From a virus, in IMG/VR virus record IMGVR_UViG_3300042326_000458, positions 1-20,806 of that record: a stretch of DNA of 20,806 nt. One strand, written 5' to 3'. The translations under genes and the position numbers were made by a program. The notes under the pieces are model-generated. The model did no database searches and had not been told where the DNA came from. It saw nothing but the letters and a program-made list of their open reading frames with translations. Shown here one piece after another: positions 14,550-20,806 of the stretch (its first letter is position 1; the number at the start of each line of letters is the position of its first letter).

Positions 14550-15229
14550 AAGCGATTGTAATTTGCACGACGCACGGCAAGTGCTTGCCGGTCATGCTGG
14601 CCTCAATCTCGGAATACGTTCCGCGTGATGTGGTGGTTTATATCGCTGGCTCAGACTTGAAGTTGCCGAATCACCAAACGATTAACCTGCCGAATGACGC
14701 ACGCAATTTTGGCGATGCTTACAACGCGGCGGCAGCGATTGCGTTTGCACGCTTCGATGAAATCGTGATTGCAAATGACGACATCGTTTTGACTCCAACT
14801 ACATGGAGGACACTCGCTTGCGACGTTTCTTTCATCAAAGAAAAGTTTGGCGATCACGGCATTGTTGCGTGTCGATCTGATTACGCAAGAGGCACGCAGA
14901 ACATACGCTGCGGAATCGGTAAGATTAACTTTTTGAGATACGAATCGGAGGCGCAAATAATTGTCACGGATGTGATCGCGCCGATCTTCGCGCAGGTTAC
15001 CCGCAGCGCTTGGGTGGATTTCCCACCGATCAACTGGTTCTCGGACGACGTGCAATGCTTGGACATGAAACGGAATCACTATATTTCCCGCGCTTACGTT
15101 CATCACGTCGGGTCGCAGACTTGCGGCGATGATGTCAAAAAATGCTTAGACGATGCCGAGCCGTGGATTAAAGCGAATCGCCCAGAATTGCACGCTAAGT
15201 GGTTTCTTACAAACGGAGCAATGGTATGA
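14546..15229 (+). CDS. Second glycosyltransferase-like (GT-A fold) protein
   Basis: 227 aa, starting at GTG 14546, which overlaps the preceding stop (GTGA). It has a beta-strand start (AIVICTTHGKCLPVMLASI), NFGDAYNAAAAIA (54-66), and FDEIVIANDDIVLTP with N77-D78-D79, matching the GT-A nucleotide-sugar and metal-binding region. The later part has FFPPINWFSDD-like residues (actual: DFPPINWFSDDVQ) that may contribute a catalytic acid, and a terminal YVHHVGSQT. Size matches single-domain GT-A proteins. Tight coupling to the previous gene suggests they act together, for example adding successive sugars. It could be a non-catalytic sugar-binding partner. The stop overlaps the next start (ATGA), which ties these genes into the tail operon. 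Confidence 0.65.
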   Translation: MKAIVICTTHGKCLPVMLASISEYVPRDVVVYIAGSDLKLPNHQTINLPNDARNFGDAYNAAAAIAFARFDEIVIANDDIVLTPTTWRTLACDVSFIKEKFGDHGIVACRSDYARGTQNIRCGIGKINFLRYESEAQIIVTDVIAPIFAQVTRSAWVDFPPINWFSDDVQCLDMKRNHYISRAYVHHVGSQTCGDDVKKCLDDAEPWIKANRPELHAKWFLTNGAMV

Positions 15230-15546
15230 GCAGCGTCCGAGACTTCGATCCCACCCAGCTTGCCGCAGACTATCTCGGCATCCTCGATCAAGCTGGTATC
15301 ACGTTCACTTACCAAGGCAACACGGTGACCGGCATCTGGTCGTCGGCTCGTAATGCGTTCGATGACTTCGAGGATCAGCGTCGTGCGGATTCTAAGTTCA
15401 CGATTTTCTTAACGACTGACCAAATTGCAACGACTCCGGCGGTGTCGCAGACCTTGCTGCGTTCCGGCGTGACTTACTTTGTCGAGCGCGTGACGTTAGA
15501 CGCCGAGGGGACTGGTTGTGAAATTGACGTGTGCAAAAATATATGA
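15226..15546 (+). CDS. Head-tail connector, lambda gpFII-like
   Basis: 106 aa; ATG 15226 is preferred to the upstream in-frame GTG at 15199 because it overlaps the previous stop (ATGA) and has GGAG at 15215-15218, seven bases before it. The C-terminal half reads KFTIFLTTDQIATTP, LLRSGVTYFVERVTLDAEGTGCEI, which parallels lambda gpFII (an LFVRTDEV segment, then a GD..T..NFWVDRV segment, then a DDGGSC turn). gpFII is the neck protein on the completed head to which the tail joins. Length (117 aa in lambda) and the position just before Z-, U- and V-like genes agree. It is followed by ATGA overlap with the next gene. Confidence 0.65.
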   Translation: MSSVRDFDPTQLAADYLGILDQAGITFTYQGNTVTGIWSSARNAFDDFEDQRRADSKFTIFLTTDQIATTPAVSQTLLRSGVTYFVERVTLDAEGTGCEIDVCKNI

Positions 15547-16421
15547 TCACGGTTGATTTCAACACCGCAAAATTGAATGGGCTTCTTGCTCAATTAGCTG
15601 CTACGGCAAAAGTTGATCTTGGCAAAGTTATCAGAGCCGAGGGCGGTAATCTTGCTAGAAATATAATGCTGATTATTCCTCCGACGACTGGAAAGGGGGA
15701 TATAAAACCAGAGAAACAACCGCGAGGCGCGGGAATGACTAAAGCTGCACAAGAGCAAGGATTCAACGCGATCAAGAGTGATTTGTTCGGTGGATCAAAA
15801 ATGGCGAAGAGTAGTTCCATTGGTCTTTTTCAAACGATTGGTGAATCAGGATTGAGAGAACCGCGCAATCGCACGCATGAAACATTGCGCGTAAGATTAG
15901 GAAATAATGATAGCAGCAGAAGCGTGAAGATTATGTCAAAATTCTGGCGCCCAGAAGCGAGTAAAGGAGAAATGGCTAAGTTTAGAAAACTATATCGGAA
16001 TAAATATGGCAGAACTGGGCAAGTATCGCAAAACACGATTGGTCGATGGAGGGTGCAAGATCAAATGTGGGTTAGCAAACAAAGCGCAGATGCTTATTTC
16101 GGCATCTTAAAAAACAGAGTCGGTTGGAACAAGTCCGGATTTGCTGCTGCTGCTATTGCGTGTGGAATCAGAGTGCCTTCGTGGATTAGGAAGCACGCTA
16201 GATCATCTGGTCGCGTGTCTTTCAATTTTGGGCCAAACCCATATGTGATTGCAACAGCTACGAAAAATTCGATTCCTAACATTCAGCGTTATGTTGACGG
16301 AGCTTTACTCGCTAGAGAAAAAATTACCTTACAAAAAATAAACCGCATCTATGGAAACAAGGCGGTCAATTTAGGATTCGCGAAAGTTAGAGGCGATGGA
16401 ACAATCGACTACAATAAATAA
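15543..16421 (+). CDS. Tail completion / minor tail protein, gpZ or HK97 gp10-like
   Basis: 292 aa from ATG 15543, which overlaps the preceding stop (ATGA); an in-frame GTG at 15531 would add four residues. The N-terminal part (LGKVIRAEGGNLARNIMLIIPPTTGKG) is typical of gpZ/gp10-type tail completion proteins, which cap the head-proximal end of the tail. The rest is strongly basic with WRVQDQMWVSKQSADAYFGILKNRVGWNKSGF (shortened here) and GIRVPSWIRKHA. It is longer than lambda gpZ (192 aa) and HK97 gp10 types. Its low GC (26 and 22 of 60 bases at 15901-15960 and 15961-16020, against 34 of 60 at 15241-15300) and frequent AGA arginine codons set it apart from neighbours, suggesting separate origin. 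Function rests mainly on synteny. Confidence 0.6.
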   Translation: MITVDFNTAKLNGLLAQLAATAKVDLGKVIRAEGGNLARNIMLIIPPTTGKGDIKPEKQPRGAGMTKAAQEQGFNAIKSDLFGGSKMAKSSSIGLFQTIGESGLREPRNRTHETLRVRLGNNDSSRSVKIMSKFWRPEASKGEMAKFRKLYRNKYGRTGQVSQNTIGRWRVQDQMWVSKQSADAYFGILKNRVGWNKSGFAAAAIACGIRVPSWIRKHARSSGRVSFNFGPNPYVIATATKNSIPNIQRYVDGALLAREKITLQKINRIYGNKAVNLGFAKVRGDGTIDYNK

Positions 16422-16852
16422 TGAGCATCCGCACAAACATCCGCACCGCTACTGCTAACGCTTTGACTGGCGCGAGCGTAGTTGTCACCGCTAACATTCT
16501 TAAAGGTCGTAACAACACGATTGCCAGCGTCAGTTTTCCGTCGGCTGCGGTCTACGCCGTGCAAGAGCAAATCGAGGTGCGATCACTAGCGCCATCGAAT
16601 CGCGTGCAATATCGGCAGCTTTCCTTGATGGTCGATTACTTCATCGCAGAAAGCGGAACCTACCTGATCGACGACCTATTCGATACCGGCAGCGCAGCGG
16701 TCGAGGCTGCTGTTTTAGCCGATCCCACCCTCGGTGGCGTCTGCTCCGACCTACATTTGACAACGGTCGATTATGTGATCGAGCCAGATGAAGATCGGCG
16801 CTGGGGCGTCGCTCGTCACACTTTTAACTGCATCTACTTAACCCAAGACTAA
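16421..16852 (+). CDS. Tail terminator, gpU-like
   Basis: 143 aa, close to lambda gpU (131 aa). An N-terminal helix (SIRTNIRTATANAL) is followed by alternating strands: AVYAVQEQIEVRSLAPSNRVQYRQLSLMVDYFI (shortened here), then a helix (DDLFDTGSAAVEAAVLADPTLGG) and a last beta hairpin (LHLTTVDYVIEPDEDRRWGVARHTFNCIYL, shortened). This alpha-beta order and the phrase R....Y.R.L.L.V fit tail terminators, which form a hexameric ring that stops tube growth and binds the neck. Located just before the tube gene, as in lambda. It starts by TAATG overlap with the preceding stop, so it is coupled to it. Confidence 0.7.
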   Translation: MSIRTNIRTATANALTGASVVVTANILKGRNNTIASVSFPSAAVYAVQEQIEVRSLAPSNRVQYRQLSLMVDYFIAESGTYLIDDLFDTGSAAVEAAVLADPTLGGVCSDLHLTTVDYVIEPDEDRRWGVARHTFNCIYLTQD

Positions 16853-16853
16853 T

Positions 16854-17240
16854 ATGGCAAACCATCTAGGACGCGAAGGGATCGTAAAGATTTCTAGCAC
16901 CACCATCGGCGAGTTGAAAAATTACTCGCTTTCACATTCCTCTGACACCGTTGAGGATTCTATTATCGGCGACATCTACCGCACGCGGGTCGCGACCATG
17001 AAAATGTGGTCAGTCTCCGGCGATATGTTCTGGGATGAGGCCGATGCCGGTCAGCTTCTAATGACCATTGGCAGCAGCGTGACGCTTAACCTCTACCCAG
17101 AGGGGGCAACGACCGGTGACGTGTATTACAGCGGCAGCGCAATCGTCACCAAGTTCGATGTCACCGCAAACTTCGATGGTCTGGTCGAGGCTTCGACCGC
17201 ATTTGAGGGCAATGGCGTTCTGTCAACTGTCACGGCTTAA
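16854..17240 (+). CDS. Major tail tube protein
   Basis: 128 aa. It has the beta-sandwich pattern of siphovirus tube proteins: GREGIVKISSTTIGELKNYSLS, then VEDSIIGDIYRTRVATMKMWSVSGDMFWDEADAGQ (both shortened in motif use), LYPEGATTGDVYYSGSAIVTKFDV and AFEGNGVLSTVTA at the end. The typical F-G-xG-x-L ending and the -V-A-M-K-W-SVSG- core occur in proteins of the lambda gpV/TTP superfamily. It polymerises as hexamer rings around the tape measure. It lacks an Ig-like C-terminal extension such as that of gpV (lambda 246 aa), so it is a minimal tube subunit. The position between U-like and chaperone genes agrees. Leader AAGACTAAT without SD; likely highly expressed. Confidence 0.8.
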   Translation: MANHLGREGIVKISSTTIGELKNYSLSHSSDTVEDSIIGDIYRTRVATMKMWSVSGDMFWDEADAGQLLMTIGSSVTLNLYPEGATTGDVYYSGSAIVTKFDVTANFDGLVEASTAFEGNGVLSTVTA

Positions 17241-17255
17241 TCTGAGGAACAAACA

Positions 17256-17579
17256 ATGGACGCAATCGACCTAGTTCGGGAACACTTCACGTCGCTCGGC
17301 ACAAAGCGCATCGACGTTCCAGAATGGAAAATGCAGATTTATTCTACCCCAGTTACGCTGGGCGAAAAGAATCGTCTTTATCGCAAGTCGAAAGACAACG
17401 ATATGGAATTGTTGGTAGACATCTTGATTGCCAAGGCGTGCAACGCTGAAGGCATTAAGTTATTTACCATCGAGCATCGGATCACGTTCCTCAACAAAGC
17501 CGACAGCAACGTGGTTGCTCGCGTCGCAAATGCTATTCTCTCCGAAGATTCTCCTAAAGTTGATGATCTAAAAAACTAA
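17256..17579 (+). CDS. Tail assembly chaperone, gpG-like
   Basis: 107 aa, the short product made without frameshifting. It has a good Shine-Dalgarno site (GAGGA at 17244-17248, seven bases before ATG), one of the few here. Mixed alpha-beta start (EWKMQIYSTPVTLGEKNRLYRKSKDNDMELLVDILIAKA, shortened), then LFTIEHRITFLNKADSNVVARVANAIL and an acidic end (SEDSPKVDDLKN). This is the pattern of small siphovirus chaperones (lambda gpG type) that coat the tape measure before the tube assembles. The stop TAA follows directly after the slippery A AAA AAC, which allows a longer product. Position between tube and tape-measure genes is diagnostic. Confidence 0.75.
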   Translation: MDAIDLVREHFTSLGTKRIDVPEWKMQIYSTPVTLGEKNRLYRKSKDNDMELLVDILIAKACNAEGIKLFTIEHRITFLNKADSNVVARVANAILSEDSPKVDDLKN

Positions 17580-17737
17580 TCGGCGGCGAGCAAGGAGCCG
17601 ACCTTCTCGCCGTTTACGCAATCGCGGAACGACTCGGCAAGTTCGCTTATGAAGTATTGGAAATGCCAGCCGAGGAGTTATCCGGCTGGCTTGCTTATAT
17701 AAATCACCTAAATCGACTCAAAAAAAATGGCCGCTGA
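17256..17737 (+). CDS. Tail assembly chaperone G-T fusion made by -1 frameshift
   Basis: Slippage at 17570-17576 lets ribosomes read 53 further codons in the -1 frame, from CTA at 17576 to TGA at 17735-17737, giving about 160 aa. The extension reads LIGGEQGADLLAVYAIAERL, then EVLEMPAEELSGWLAYINHL and ends RLKKNGR. It is helical, has no start codon of its own near its beginning, and overlaps the tape-measure start by 11 bases. E-x-L-x-MPAEEL-x-W-x-AY is what I expect for the T part of G-T fusions (a helix with W and Y after a P). In lambda the T part binds tube protein and the G part binds tape measure. Function by analogy; the frame and signal are directly visible. Confidence 0.85.
17570..17612 (+). 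promoter_or_regulatory. Programmed -1 ribosomal frameshift signal (slippery heptamer plus hairpin)
   Basis: A AAA AAC occupies 17570-17576 in the zero frame as CTA AAA AAC, followed at once by TAA. After a seven-base spacer (TAATCGG, 17577-17583), CGGCGAG (17584-17590) pairs with CTCGCCG (17606-17612). Inside this, after one bulged C, AAGG (17592-17595) pairs with CCTT (17602-17605), leaving the loop AGCCGA. That is an 11-bp stem. The loop GCCGA can also pair with TCGGC at 17580-17584 as an alternative fold. Confidence 0.88.
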
Positions 17738-19088
17738 AGCAACATTTATTCTTAAAGCGGTTGATGCGACGAAGCAGGCTTTTGCGAGCGTGCAGAACTC
17801 GCTCACAAAGATGAACGCCACCGCAAAAACGGTGGTTGCAAGTTTCAAGGGATTTATCGCGCTTACAGCGATAATTCAAATTGGAAAAAGCATAAATCGA
17901 ACACTTGAAGAAGCTGAAGCAAACGCGCAAAAATTAGGAAAAACTCAGGAAGAAATTGACAAGTTGACTCGTGCGACGGGGTTTATTGACAACGCTTTCA
18001 AGGCATTAAAAGAAACGCTGCTTTTGGGAGTAGATCGTGTTCTTGAATTAAAAGATGCGATTACCGGTGTTACAAAAGTTGATTCAGCGGGAATTGCAGA
18101 TCAACTGCGCTTGGATCGCGATAAACCAAAAATCGTCGACGTTACTGAAACAATTTTAAGACTTAGAGAACAGTTGAATTCTATTGGGGACACTCCTTCT
18201 CAAGCTTTTGCGCGTCTAGGTGCAGAAATTGAACGAGTAAACAGCGCCTCAAAAGATATTACGTTATCCGCTGAGTTAGATGCGTTAAATCGTGAAGCAA
18301 AAACGTTAGAAATTACCGCTGAACAAACCAAAATTGCTCAGAGTGCTTTTGTTGATTACGAAAAATCGGTTTTGGCTGTAAACGAAGCCTTCGAAAATTT
18401 TCAGATGGAGCAAATGTCCGCTGAGCAACAACAGGCTAAAATAATTCAACAGGTGATTGATCTAACTGCTGAAATCGAAGCACTACAATCAGTGTTACCG
18501 GAAGACGGCTCGTTTAACATTTTGACTGCAACCGCAGAAGAAGTGGCACAATTTGAAAAGTTGACTGAACTGCAAGAGCGACTGGTTAAAACGATAGGAA
18601 AGCGAAAAGTCGCTGAAACTGATTTCCAAATAATTGCAAAGAATACAGGCGACATTTTAGCAAGTGGTTTCGAGGACGCAATTTTTTCTGGTCAAAAATT
18701 AAGTGAAGTAATTAAGGCGCTTGGTTTAGATTTGATGCGGATGATTTTTCAACAGATGGTGACAGCGCCACTTGCAAGCGGAATTTTTAAGGCATTAACA
18801 GGTAGAGCGATGGGTGGCCCAGTATCTTCCGGCTCGCCTTATGTCGTTGGCGAGAAAGGCCCAGAGCTATTCGTGCCAAACAGCAGCGGTTCAATCATTC
18901 CAAATAGCAAGATGGGCAGCGGTTCTAGTGGCGCTGGTGGAACAAACGTAAACGTGACCTACAACATCGCCTCCGGCGTGTCTCGCTCCGATCTTGCGCC
19001 GATCCTTGAACAGCAACGCAAGTTACTCAAAGCGGAGATTCCCGACATGGTTCGTCGCGGTGGTGGCTACCGTGCAGCGTTTGCTTAA
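17727..19088 (+). CDS. Tape measure protein (short), gpH-like
   Basis: 453 aa. It sets tail length and probably passes into the host envelope during DNA entry. Residues about 1-60 have FILKAVDATKQAFASVQNSL and a hydrophobic segment (FKGFIALTAIIQIG). About 60-330 is long charged helix or coiled coil (EEAEANAQKLGKTQEEIDKL; AEIEALQSVLPEDG). Residues about 330-395 have LGLDLMRMIFQQMVTAPLASG and the C-terminal signature AMGGPVSSGSPYVVGEKGPELFVPNSSGSIIP (shortened), frequent at tape-measure ends. It is much shorter than lambda gpH (853 aa). Body GC is low (26, 25 and 22 of 60 bases at 17941, 18241 and 18601) but 36 of 60 at 18961. A run of eight A's ends at its ATG; no SD. Confidence 0.85.
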   Translation: MAAEATFILKAVDATKQAFASVQNSLTKMNATAKTVVASFKGFIALTAIIQIGKSINRTLEEAEANAQKLGKTQEEIDKLTRATGFIDNAFKALKETLLLGVDRVLELKDAITGVTKVDSAGIADQLRLDRDKPKIVDVTETILRLREQLNSIGDTPSQAFARLGAEIERVNSASKDITLSAELDALNREAKTLEITAEQTKIAQSAFVDYEKSVLAVNEAFENFQMEQMSAEQQQAKIIQQVIDLTAEIEALQSVLPEDGSFNILTATAEEVAQFEKLTELQERLVKTIGKRKVAETDFQIIAKNTGDILASGFEDAIFSGQKLSEVIKALGLDLMRMIFQQMVTAPLASGIFKALTGRAMGGPVSSGSPYVVGEKGPELFVPNSSGSIIPNSKMGSGSSGAGGTNVNVTYNIASGVSRSDLAPILEQQRKLLKAEIPDMVRRGGGYRAAFA

Positions 19089-19096
19089 TAAACATC

Positions 19097-19678
19097 ATGG
19101 CAATTTCCTACCCACTCACACCTCCGGCGGCGCTCGTTGCGTCTAAGCTAATGATTACTGGCGTGAGTTCTACGCGCCGGAATATATCGCCTTACACGCT
19201 GCAATCTCAGCAATACAACTGGACTGGTCAAGGCTGGCTTGGCTCGGTTGAGTGTCCACCGATGGTGCGCGCCGACGCGGAAGCGGTGATCGGGTTCCTG
19301 CTTGCAGCGCAACGCGGCACGTTCTACTTTCAAGATTACGCAAATCCAAATCCTCGCGGTGCCGTAACAGGCACGTTGCTGGTTTCAAGTGCGACGGCTA
19401 ACGATACGACGCTCGGCTTCAGCGGCGCGACTGGCAATTTCGCGGTAGGCGACTGGATTCAAATCTCGACCTCGCTTTACAAGGTAATCCAAGTGAACTC
19501 GTCATCGAGCGTAGATTTGTTTCCGTTATTGCGTGCAAGTTACGCGGTCAGCACACCTATCACTAAGGTCAACGCAAAGGGCGTGTTTCGATTGCAGGAA
19601 CCATCGACGCAATGGAGCATCGAGTTAGCTAACATTTACGGCATGAGCTTTAGCGTAGTCGAGGACATTGCGTCATGA
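19097..19678 (+). CDS. Minor/distal tail protein
   Basis: 193 aa, directly after the tape measure. It starts with a Pro-rich beta segment (ISYPLTPPAALVASKLMITGVSSTRRNISPYT, shortened), has WTGQGWLGSVECPPMVRADAEAVIGFL and GTFYFQDYANPNPRG, then a separate beta subdomain (TANDTTLGFSGATGNFAVGDWIQIS, about 95-165) and an ending strand (QWSIELANIYGMSFSVVEDIAS). Proteins of this kind (fibrous, beta-rich, containing Q..W.G..W....PPM) occur at the same place in many siphoviruses and resemble distal tail or gpM-like baseplate parts, forming the ring between tube and tip. Leader TTAATAAACATC, no SD. The stop overlaps the next start (ATGA). Confidence 0.65.
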   Translation: MAISYPLTPPAALVASKLMITGVSSTRRNISPYTLQSQQYNWTGQGWLGSVECPPMVRADAEAVIGFLLAAQRGTFYFQDYANPNPRGAVTGTLLVSSATANDTTLGFSGATGNFAVGDWIQISTSLYKVIQVNSSSSVDLFPLLRASYAVSTPITKVNAKGVFRLQEPSTQWSIELANIYGMSFSVVEDIAS

Positions 19679-20319
19679 GCATCACAACCGCTGGCAGATC
19701 ACTGAGCAACGACATGGTGACGGAGGTTTCCGCGTCGCAACTAACACCGATCTTGTTAGCGTCGTTGGAGTTTTCTCCGGTGATTTATCTTTGGAGTGGT
19801 TATGGAAATCTGGTCTACAATTCGATCACTTATTTGGGGACTGGTGAATTTGGAACGATCTCACCTATCGAGGAAACGACCGATCTTTCGTCTCGCGGAA
19901 TTTCTTTGGAACTTTCAGGTGTTTCAACAACGCTAATTGCTGAAGCTCTTACAGAAAATTACCAAGGCAAAAACTGCACGGTGCTATTCGGTGCGTTGAA
20001 TTCAAGCGCGGCGCTGGTATCGACACCGATTACGATCTTCTCTGGTCGAATGGACGTGATGAATATCTCGGATGACGGAACATCGCAGACGCTAACGATG
20101 ACGGCTGAGAATCGGTTAATGGATTTTAGGCGTCCTCGCGAGGTTCGTTACACACATCAAGAGCAGTTGCAGTTACGAGCCAGCGCAACCATCGCCGATC
20201 TTGGTTTAATTTACGTCAATGCTATCCAAGAAAAAGAAATTTACTGGGGCAATGAAAAGCTCGCTGCTCCAGTAATGAGTAATGGCGGCGGCGACTATGG
20301 CCCAACAGAATACGCATGA
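19675..20319 (+). CDS. Tail tip/hub protein, DUF2163-like
   Basis: 214 aa. Strands such as ILLASLEFSPVIYLWSGYGNLVYNSITYLG (shortened) followed by LGTGEFGTISPIEETTDLSSRGISLELSGV are typical of the DUF2163-type tail tip proteins found next to DUF2460-like and NlpC/P60-like genes in gene transfer agents and siphoviruses. Then VLFGALNSSAALVSTPITIFSGRMDVMNISDDGTSQTLTMTAENRLMDFRRPREVRYTHQEQ (shortened in sense) ends with FRRPR.RYTHQEQ. In lambda the equivalent is gpL. The stop overlaps the start of the next gene (ATGA). The final part after about 165 is less typical. Role is structural: hub of the tail tip, linking the tube to the host-binding end. Confidence 0.65.
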   Translation: MSITTAGRSLSNDMVTEVSASQLTPILLASLEFSPVIYLWSGYGNLVYNSITYLGTGEFGTISPIEETTDLSSRGISLELSGVSTTLIAEALTENYQGKNCTVLFGALNSSAALVSTPITIFSGRMDVMNISDDGTSQTLTMTAENRLMDFRRPREVRYTHQEQLQLRASATIADLGLIYVNAIQEKEIYWGNEKLAAPVMSNGGGDYGPTEYA

Positions 20320-20738
20320 TGACTCGAAAAGAAAATTGGACTGACGAGCTAGTCGCTTTCATCGAGGAGCGTCGGCACGAGCCGTTCGCGTGGGCGAAGA
20401 ACGATTGTTGCTTGTTTGCGTGCGACTGGATTAAGCGTGCGACTGGAACTGATCCGGCGTTTCAACTGCGCGATCAATATCATTCCGCAATCTCAGCGCA
20501 TCGACTTATCAAGAAGCACGGCGGCATTATCGGAATCGTGCGTAACTACGGAGAGCCATGCGGGATCGAGCGCATCGAGTCATCAATGGCGCGGCGCGGT
20601 GATATTATCGTGAGCGATTGCGGAGATGGCGACTGCATCGGGGTTGTTGTAGGCGCAGAAGCGGCTTTTGTTGGAGTTAGCGGATTGCTTTTTAATACGC
20701 TAAACGGAGAAAAGAAATCAACCTGCTGGAGACTTTAA
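20316..20738 (+). CDS. DUF6950-like (NlpC/P60-related) tail tip protein
   Basis: 140 aa. Starts at ATG 20316 (overlap ATGA with the previous stop) or ATG 20319. PFAWAKNDCCLFACDWIK (23-40) carries the NDC-type cysteine (C31/C32) seen in NlpC/P60 and DUF6950 proteins, followed by LRDQYHSAISAHRLIKKHGG (51-70), ARRGDIIVSD (92-101) and VVVGAEAAFVGVSGL, ending STCWRL. This motif order is that of DUF6950. A catalytic histidine in the usual H-V/A-x-I strand is not seen where it is expected (DCIGVVVGAEA instead), so peptidase activity is doubtful. In lambda the gpK equivalent sits here and acts in tail tip assembly and may trim peptidoglycan. It is not a likely endolysin. Confidence 0.7.
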   Translation: MMTRKENWTDELVAFIEERRHEPFAWAKNDCCLFACDWIKRATGTDPAFQLRDQYHSAISAHRLIKKHGGIIGIVRNYGEPCGIERIESSMARRGDIIVSDCGDGDCIGVVVGAEAAFVGVSGLLFNTLNGEKKSTCWRL

Positions 20739-20742
20739 TTTT

Positions 20743-20806
20743 ATGCCACAGGCATTACCCCTTTTACTCACTAAGATTGTTGTCGCAATAAAAGCAATTA
20801 CGGTTG
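20743..20806 (+). CDS. Start of next tail gene, 3'-partial
   Basis: An open frame from ATG 20743 to the window end reads MPQALPLLLTKIVVAIKAIT. It begins four bases after the preceding stop, with an A/T-rich leader (TTAATTTT). The visible residues are hydrophobic, either a membrane segment or the start of a long tip protein. Position suggests a gpI- or gpJ-like tail tip component, but 21 codons do not allow a call. Confidence 0.45.
   Translation, partial: MPQALPLLLTKIVVAIKAITV

Noticed and set aside
17719-17727. Run of eight A's at the end of the chaperone extension, possible second slip fusing it to the tape measure
   Set aside because: A slip here could join the frames, but no such fusion is known to me and the run is explained by Lys-Lys codons and an A-rich leader.
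20316-20738. Endolysin
   Set aside because: The protein has the Cys region of NlpC/P60-like tail proteins but no clear catalytic histidine, and sits in the tail tip gene order, not beside the holin.

Overview
This window is a block of structural genes from a long-tailed, non-contractile (siphovirus-type) dsDNA phage or prophage. The gene order follows the lambda head-tail plan: W-like, portal, protease/scaffold, decoration, major capsid, FII-like, Z-like, U-like, V-like, G/G-T, H-like and tail tip. No integrase, repressor, replication gene, tRNA or CRISPR is visible, so lifestyle cannot be judged. Host is uncertain. Most genes lack a Shine-Dalgarno site and start after A-rich leaders (for example AACTACCATG) or by ATGA/GTGA/TAATG overlap, which suggests a host that relies little on SD pairing. 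The fibre resembles those I know from aquatic metagenomic phages.

Layout. 1-742: the 3' part of an HNH endonuclease gene and a small W-like protein. 746-2923: lambda-type portal with an extra C-terminal domain. 2920-9498: a host-contact and lysis module made of a 1,727-aa fibre, a coiled-coil/TM small protein, a 50-aa protein, an unknown 178-aa protein, a holin-like protein and a possible acidic minigene. 9514-10536: an HTH-metallophosphoesterase on the opposite strand. Its 3' end meets the + strand genes in a hairpin, and its 5' end faces the protease gene across a 100-bp dyad-symmetric promoter region. 10637-12947: protease/scaffold, decoration protein, major capsid protein, closed by an intrinsic terminator. 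13029-15229: two glycosyltransferase-like genes. 15226-17737: neck, tail completion, tail terminator, tail tube and chaperones. 17727-20806: a short tape measure, two minor tail proteins, a DUF6950-like protein and the start of another gene.

How the parts fit: portal, protease/scaffold, decoration and capsid proteins would build the procapsid. FII/Z/U-like proteins would close the neck and tail end. Tube protein would polymerise around the tape measure with G and G-T chaperones, the latter made by a well-formed -1 frameshift signal (A AAA AAC, stop, 11-bp hairpin). Two unusual modules interrupt this plan: the fibre/lysis/phosphoesterase block between portal and protease, and the glycosyltransferase pair between capsid and neck genes.

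Best leads: the frameshift signal; fibre repeats that are nearly identical in protein but differ at most synonymous codons; the symmetric divergent promoter region; the glycosyltransferases; and sharp within-gene GC shifts in the fibre and tape measure. I found no convincing new defence or other wholly undescribed system. No endolysin was recognised.
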